A stretch of 64,000 nt of DNA from Kwoniella bestiolae CBS 10118 (lineage: Eukaryota; Basidiomycota; Tremellomycetes; Tremellales; Cryptococcaceae), in contig NC_089241.1 of the NCBI RefSeq assembly GCF_000512585.2, forward strand, positions 2,108,001 through 2,172,000, read 5' to 3'. Shown one piece after another: positions 57,730 to 64,000 of this stretch (its first letter is position 1; every line of letters begins with the position of its first letter). Position numbers and translations under genes: made by a program. The notes below the pieces were generated by a model, which worked only from the letters and a program-made list of their open reading frames with translations, made no database searches and was not told the origin of the DNA.

Positions 57730-60700
57730 CTAATGATGATGTGAATGAGGTAATTGATGCTGTGAATTTGGCGAGAACAAGTTCTGATGATTATGGTTGA
57801 ATCCCTGTGGAAGTGGCTGATTAGGTATTTGACCGGGGGTACCTATCGAGAAATTCCCAAATGACGGTTGCCTGCTTCCTATTCCCGTAACCGGCGCACC
57901 GACCAAACCAGGTGGAGGTCCAGATGAAGCTGAAGACAAACTCTGATGCCTTTCTCCAATAGTTGGCATCTGACCCCATGAGCTCCCACCACCTACTCCC
58001 GGTGCACCTACTCCGCCAATAGACGATTCACCAGGAGCAGAAGATCCCCAGATAGAAGGTGAGGATGACCATCGTCCACTTCCCGGAGCAGCAGCTACGG
58101 GGACGTCCCATCCTCCGTTCGAGAGATTACGTCGTTGTTGAGGTTGGACAATCTCGTCGTCACCTCCTAAAGCCGCTGAACCAAATACTTGCTCGGGTTG
58201 AGCAGGCGAATTGCTTCGTAGAAGACTTGATCCGCCTTGGTGCGTTTGAGGTTCAAGGAAAGCGCTACTTGCACCTGGTCTACCTATGGGTCCGGGTGCG
58301 CCTATAGCGCCTACTCCTACTCCGATCGCACCAGGTGCTGGACCAGGGGAGGGTCGATAATCGTCTAAAGCTGACGATCCAGATAATAACGATGTAGGTA
58401 CTGGTCCAGATCCGATCGATCCTATCTCTCCTGCTGAGACGTGTCTCGAGGATGATGAGACGGGTGTAGATCCTATAGGAGCGGTCGAAGGGGAGAAAGC
58501 ATCGTCGACCGAAGGGATTCGAGCGGTAGGTTTGACAGGTGGGAAACCCATTCCGATGGGAGCGGTTCGGATGGAATGATCGAATGGTGGACTAGGCTCA
58601 GGCGCGAATCCCCTTGGAGGTGGGTTGGGCGAGATCGAAGGACCGTTGGTCTGGGGTGGTGAGAAGGCCGGTGATTGGGTGTAGCTTGGTCCAGCCCTGA
58701 ATCCTCCAGCAGAGAATGTTTGAGGGACAGGCATTCGCTGGAACGCATTAACTCCTACAGGTGGGATAGGTTGAGGGTAGTATGGCTGAGGGGTTTTCTG
58801 TGTTCGTCCGCCTACTACTGATGAGGAGCCAGCTGCGATAGGAGCAGAAGGTGGTCGAGCAGCTTTGACGGGAGAAGGCTGAGTGACTGGAGGGGTCGTT
58901 TGAGGGGTTGGCCCATTTCGAGGTGACTTGGCTGAATGTACGCCAACAGGGAGAGGCGGGGTGGGTACCGAAGCAGCGGCGGCGGCGGCGGCAGCTCGTT
59001 TCTCAGCTGCTGCTCTTTCTGATGCGGCGGCACGTTCAGCAGCTGCCTTTTCAGCCTTGACTCGCTCACGTTGAGCTTGTTGAGCAGCAAGTGCTTTAGC
59101 TTGCTCGGCAGCTTCCTTCTCTTTCCTCTCAATTTCATCCCTCTTAGCCTTCTCAGCTCGTTCTTGTTCAAGCTTCGCGAGACGTTCCTTTTCAGCTTTA
59201 TCCTTTGCTTCTTTAGCGATCTTATCCCGTTCCGCCTTTTCAGCTTTCTCTTTCGCCAGACGTTCCTTCTCGGCCTTTTCTCTAGCCAGCTTCTCTTCCC
59301 TTTCCCTCTTTTCCCGCTCTTTAGCTTCTTTCTCTCGAGCCTCACGCTCCTTCTTGGCTTTCTCATCCCTCTCTCGCTTTTTCTTGGCAGCTTCCTCTTC
59401 CCTTTCCTTCTCCTCTTGCTGCCGTTTCTTCCGTTCAGTCGCTTGACGTTGAGCTTCTTCCTGTGCGGCTTTCTTGACAGCCTCACGTCGTGCTCGCTCT
59501 TCCTCCTGTTTACGATGCCTCTCACGTTCTTGCTCTTCAGCTCGAGCTTTAGCTGCTCGCTGTTCTTCAGCAATGGCCGCTTCTCGAGCTGCTTTCTCTT
59601 CATCGGCCTTTTGCTTTTGCATCCTAGCGCAAGAACGAACGATCAGCACCTGGATACAACACATGTGAGCGGGTTCCTCTCACTTTTTCTTGTCTTTCTT
59701 CTTCTGCGACTCTTTAGCCTTCTTCTCCTCCCTTGCCCTCTTCGAATCCTCCTCTTCCTCAAGTTCACGGAGTAACTGTTCCTCTCGCTGTTTCGCTACT
59801 TTCTCTCGATATGCTTGGAGCACCCTCTGCTCAAACATCCTAGCAGCAAAGATCTGGAACATCCGTTTACCTTCTTCCATCCTTTCGGCGTCGGTGAGGG
59901 GTTCGCTAAAACACCCGTTCCAATCAGTCTGCGAAGCCATGCTTTCGATCGAAGAATCGATCCAACTCACTCTTTACTCTCATCGTCCTCGTCATCCGTC
60001 TCTTCCTGCATATCCCTTATATTCTGATCTTCCCTCACAGAACGCCTTATAGCGAGCTGTTCCATCATTTCGAGGAATTTCGACCCGTCGTTCTTAAGCA
60101 TGTCATCGGCAATGGTGAGTATACCTCCTGGGACAAAGTCGGTAATGAAAGAGAAAGAAGAACCGGTGAAAGCTCAGCGTAAGCCCTAGACAGAGAAGAG
60201 AGATGAAACTCTGGAAAAAATCGCAAGCTCACCTTTAATCGTGGCAAGACTAGAACCAAAACTCAAGAAATCATCTCCACCTTCCGGACGCGGTTGACTG
60301 GCCTTTGAAGAGGGAGGTGGCGGACGTGCGGCCTGTCTCGACACGGGCGGAGGGGGATGTTGATCATCCAGATCATCCCCTACGTCCGCTTCGTCCGAGC
60401 CTATCTCTTCGTCATCCAATTCATCCTCATCCCCATATTCATCCTCATCGTCGTATTCCTCACTCTCCTCTCCATCTAGATCATCGTGGTCGTGTTCGCC
60501 CATCGGATCAGGCGCACGATGATCATAGCGAGTGATCACTCCACTGGAATCTACTTCTACGCTTCCGGGGAAAGGTCCAGCACCACTAGGCGGAGGCTTG
60601 ATGCCATTTGCTGCTGCTCGTTGTTCCGCAGCGTAGGATCGGAGTTCATCGTAGTACTGCTCATACAGTTGATCCAACTCCATTTCAATGTTGACCTTCT

Positions 60701-62147
60701 TCCGGCCACATACAGCACATCCACAGGAATGTCGATGTTGTTCCTTCATTTTCCTCAGAACAGCATCCTTTTCAATCCTCAGCAGGTCCCTGCGTTCAGC
60801 TTCCGACAGACCTAACCAGAACAGACGGATATTTTCTCGATCTTCTGCTGATGACTGAGTCCATATTTTGGCTGGTGGTGCAGGTGCGGCTGGCGCTTTG
60901 CCTTTGGCAGCGGGTTTTGAGCTGGCGGGGGGATGTGAGTGATTGTGACCGGAATGAGCGTTATGAGCAGGGGCAGCACTGGCAGGAGCTTTGCCTGCGG
61001 CTCGCGCTGATCTCGCGGGTGGGTTGGATGATGGAGCATTGTTATTGCTCATGGGCTGCTTACCGGCCGCACGAGAAGATGGAGGAGGGTGTGCTGGTGC
61101 AGGAGTTACGGGAGGTGGTGGAGGGTTGAGGGCAGGTTGTTGGTGCTGCTGTTGTTGCATTGGAGGTTGAGGTGGTACGGGCTGACGCGGAGGCGGTTGC
61201 TGCTGAGGTCTGTTCGTTGTTGGCGGAGGAATAGGTGCAGGAGGAGGGTCAACCATTTTCGAAGCTGCATTCTTCTTCTTCTTCTTTTTATTCTTCTTCT
61301 TCGGTGCATCACCATTTGGAGCATGGTATTCAGGTTCATCCACCTCGTAGTCCTCCTCATCATCGTACTCTTCATCCTTACCATCGGGATGTCTCCTGAA
61401 CCCTAACTCCTCGCCTATGCTAGGTTGGTTGAACTGTCTAGTTGCCATCCCATTCACACCGGACATCAAGTTTGCTCCCATTCCGGGACTGAGCCCCATC
61501 CCATGACTTGCAGCTTGGACTATCTGCTGAGCCATCTGATACATTGTCCTTTGACCTGAGTTGTTCCCAGGCGTATTTTGACCGATCGATCCGTTGAACG
61601 GTACGGCATCTCGGATGAATTGTCGTAAATGAGGTGGCAAGGAAGACCAATAGGTATCGTCTGCACCAAACTCTGGATCTGCCATTCTCTTGTATAACTC
61701 GTTCGCAGCCGAGATCAAATCGTCGTGTGTGATGTTGAACGGAGCTGACAACCCTGCTAAAGCACCGCCGTTCTGTAACGATAGATTATAATCAATCGAA
61801 TATGATCCAGTAAAAGAATTTGGATGTTGATGATGGGGGTGATGGGGGTTCAACGGAACGTCGACCTCGTCGTAATATCCGTTTTGGTCGTATTGGACGT
61901 CAACAGGATATGAACCGGGAGCGGAGAAGTTGAACAAGCTGGGATCTAATGAGTCTGGTGCGCTTGGTGGTAAAGGTGGTGCGACGGAGGGTGGTAGATT
62001 GCTGCTCGCGGTGGTTATAGGTATATCGCCGCTGATGGATCGTTCTTCGATATACGATTGAGCAGATTTAGACGCTTTCTTGGCCCGCTTCTTCGCTGCC
62101 GACTTTGAAAGGCCGGTGGGAGGTGCGGACTGAGGCTTGGATGACAT
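57730..62147 (-). CDS. NST1: Nst1-type stress response protein
   Basis: Four exons on the minus strand: 62147-60233, 60127-59971, 59905-59684 and 59623-57730, 1395 residues. The open frame runs 44 codons past the chosen ATG, but MSSKPQSAPPTGLSKSAAKK is a typical start. Features in order: a Lys-rich N-terminus, a Pro/Gln-rich part, a conserved block with IWTQSSAEDRENIRLFWLGL and a Cys/His cluster HRHSCGCAVCGRKK, a strongly acidic stretch, EQRVLQAYREKVAKQREEQL, a very long charged Lys/Glu/Arg helix of over 200 residues, and a disordered Pro/Gly/Ser tail ending in His. This is the fungal Nst1 plan. Nst1 is linked to salt tolerance and mRNA-related complexes in yeast; its exact job is unsettled. 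Confidence 0.85.
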
Positions 62148-62814
62148 AGGGAGTGGGACTATGTGTATCGTACGGATTAGCAATGATCTCAACGAAGACT
62201 CGAGCGAATTCCACAAAGTAACGGCAACATGCTGAATGAACCATTCGGGACTTTCTTCTAACATAGCTTCGATAGGCATTTATGACCCGTCACACGACCG
62301 TATGCTTGTTACATATAATTGCAACTCACCTCAGGAGCTAGCCCAAAGTCTTCCAATCAACCTCGTTCGAATTCGAGATCCTTGTTACGCTTAGCTGTCG
62401 GATGAAAAGTGGGTGGTTCTCTGCTGGTGAATATCCTGGCCAATTGGGGTGTATTTGCGACCAAGATGTTCAAAAGAGCGATGGGAATCTACAGTGGTTG
62501 AATGTATGAGAGGATGATGATGATCAATACTGTTAAGATGAAAGGTAGTTTTATGGTATCGAATATCGTCAATGCATATAACAGGACTAGTAGCAAACAG
62601 TAGTACCAGTAGTAGTAGTAGTAGTGAGCAGGTAGCGTGGCGATTAGAGGGGGGAGGGTGAAAACGCCGATTATCACCGCCTATACAGCATTGTGGCATC
62701 TCATGACTACATGACCTCCACCCGATAGGTTCACTCAGGTTCACTCGAAAACAAGTAGATTCATCTTGTGTCCTTCTCTCTCTCCCCTATCTATCCATAA
62801 CAGCAAGGCTGAGG
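62148..62814. promoter_or_regulatory. divergent promoter region, NST1 / HER2
   Basis: About 670 bases between divergent starts. An AGT repeat (AGTAGTAGTAGTAGT) is at 62607-62624. An in-frame ATG for NST1 at 62279 lies inside but is not preferred. Confidence 0.45.
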
Positions 62815-64000
62815 ATGAGGGTCACAAATTCTAGGTTGCAGTCTCTGGCAGCATCATTCAAGCCACGTACAAGCGATGTACATCCTACCCCGTACTCATG
62901 GATCAACACGTCAGTTCCAGGCTCATCAACAGGTAAGCTCATGCCCTCACCCTCATGTAGACCCGTAACTTACTCTTCATGATAGGGAAACTAGCAGGTA
63001 GATCAATAGCTATCAAAGATAATATATCGAATGAACAAGCACCTACCTCATGCTCATCATCAATTTTGCAAGGTGAGCTTCTCTGCGGTCCACTTCCTCG
63101 CAAGCTCATGACCACGATAAATAGATTACAATCCACCTTACACTGCAACATGCGTACAGAGTCTGATATCAGAAGGAGCATATATAGCTGGTCAAACAAA
63201 GATGGATGAATTTGGAATGGGGTGAGCTTGCCGACAAAGAACATAAAAGTCTTCAGCTGACCATATATATATTCCAGTTCTCAAACAACTCACTTACCAC
63301 CCTTCTACACTCCCATACACAATCCCGCTTCTCCCTCTCCCGATGAATCCCTAAGATCAGCAGGAGGTAGTTCAGGTGGATCGGCCGCAGCTGTGGCTGA
63401 AGGGAGCTCCTGGGCGTGAGCTATGTCGACCAGGTTGCTGCCAGTAATTTTTAGCTTATACCTTTTGTCGGCAATGTTCAGGGCGCTAGGTACAGACACA
63501 GGTGGATCAGTAAGATTACCAGCTAGTTATTGTGGGGTAGTGGGACTCAAACCTTCCTATGGAATGATTTCAAGGTGAGCTCCGATGATTTTTGTAAATT
63601 TGATCAAATCTGGAAGAGAAGCTGATAGGTAGAGATTTTTATAGGCGAGGCGTCATAGCCTATGCAGATTCGCTGGATTGTGTGGGTGTATTAGGCAGAA
63701 ATATAGATACGGTCGAGCAGGTATTCAGTAAGCTAACACAAAGAACGTTTTCCGCTTCCTTAGCTGATTGAGTCTTGACCAGATGTGATATCACAACCCG
63801 ACGAGGGAGATATGACCTGCGCCTCATCCGCTACTCGATCAATAGCATCTCAGATATCCCAACAGCACATTCCAGGAAATGGCATAGAGGGCTTTCGTAT
63901 AGGTATACCTCGAGCAATCACCCAAAATGTCCCACCTTCTCTCTTAGACTACCTAAAAGGGAGAGGAGCAAAGGTAGATGAAGTGTCATTACCATCGATA
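62815..64000 (+). CDS. HER2: mitochondrial glutamyl-tRNA(Gln) amidotransferase subunit A, 5' part
   Basis: Seven exons in the window: 62815-62932, 62986-63072, 63125-63221, 63278-63415, 63482-63574, 63645-63727 and 63783 onward. The gene is cut by the window end. The amidase Ser-cisSer-Lys triad is visible: K50 in IAIKDNIS, S132 in GGSSGGSAAAVA, and the nucleophile S156 in GTDTGGSVRLPASYCG. GVVGLKPSYGMISRRGVIAYADSLDCVGVL follows as in GatA; the text is split here by an intron. GatA releases ammonia from glutamine so that Glu-tRNA(Gln) can be converted to Gln-tRNA(Gln) in mitochondria. The N-terminus is short and lacks an obvious presequence. A general amidase is the alternative, but the SYGMISR block favours GatA. 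Confidence 0.88.

Noticed and set aside
58815..59775. Long open frames on both strands opposite or shifted to NST1
   Set aside because: They are shadows of the Lys/Glu/Arg-rich NST1 helix and show only its base bias (Leu/Ser/Phe on the other strand).

Overview
The window is nuclear DNA of a basidiomycete fungus. It is most likely a tremellomycete yeast (Cryptococcus/Kwoniella relatives). Genes sit close together on both strands and most carry several short introns of about 45-75 bases, usually with GTGAGT or GTAAGT donors. Many proteins are recognisable fungal orthologues: eIF5A, Pub1, delta-COP, Cdc37, Abp1, Nst1, Her2. Two secreted proteins end in a cysteine-rich module of the CPL1-like type that I associate with Cryptococcus. 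I place 28 protein-coding genes, one tRNA gene and one tRNA-derived fragment. Gene models were built by hand from splice sites and reading phase; every multi-exon model keeps phase except the two frameshifted loci noted below.

Layout. 1-2.1 kb: an intron-containing tRNA-Arg(CCU) facing an inverted tRNA half, then a pyrimidine tract. 2.1-3.8 kb: tandem GNAT acetyltransferases. 4.2-12.2 kb: housekeeping genes for eIF5A, a BTP histone-fold protein, a three-RRM Pub1/TIA-1 protein and delta-COP. 12.2-20 kb: a long ATG-free leader and a giant Ser/Thr-rich one-pass membrane mucin resembling the Msb2 sensor. 21-25.8 kb: a short-chain dehydrogenase, a degenerate amidohydrolase-like protein and a VOC/glyoxalase-fold protein. 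26.2-29.1 kb: three paralogues built from a repeated acidic module of unknown function; one is frameshifted. 29.5-42.7 kb: a secreted trefoil-like protein, an AAGAB/Irc6 protein, a TAF8-type histone-fold protein, an XRCC4/PAXX-like protein, a Gfo/Idh/MocA oxidoreductase, ribose-5-phosphate isomerase and a Ser-rich protein. 42.9-44.8 kb: Cdc37. 46.9-54.4 kb: three related secreted cysteine-rich proteins, interrupted by an Mpo1-like gene. 54.7-64 kb: Abp1 with a single-base frameshift in its proline linker, Nst1, and the 5' part of Her2/GatA, which runs off the window.

There is no operon-like logic. The genes that plausibly belong together are local duplications: the GNAT pair, the acidic-module trio and the secreted cysteine-rich trio. 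Abp1 (cortical actin), the Msb2-like sensor and the secreted wall-type proteins all act at the cell surface, but nothing in the sequence shows they act together. The parts least explained by known families are the acidic-module trio, the secreted cluster, the XRCC4/PAXX-like gene and the inverted tRNA half. No transposon, CRISPR array, rRNA or viral sequence was recognised.
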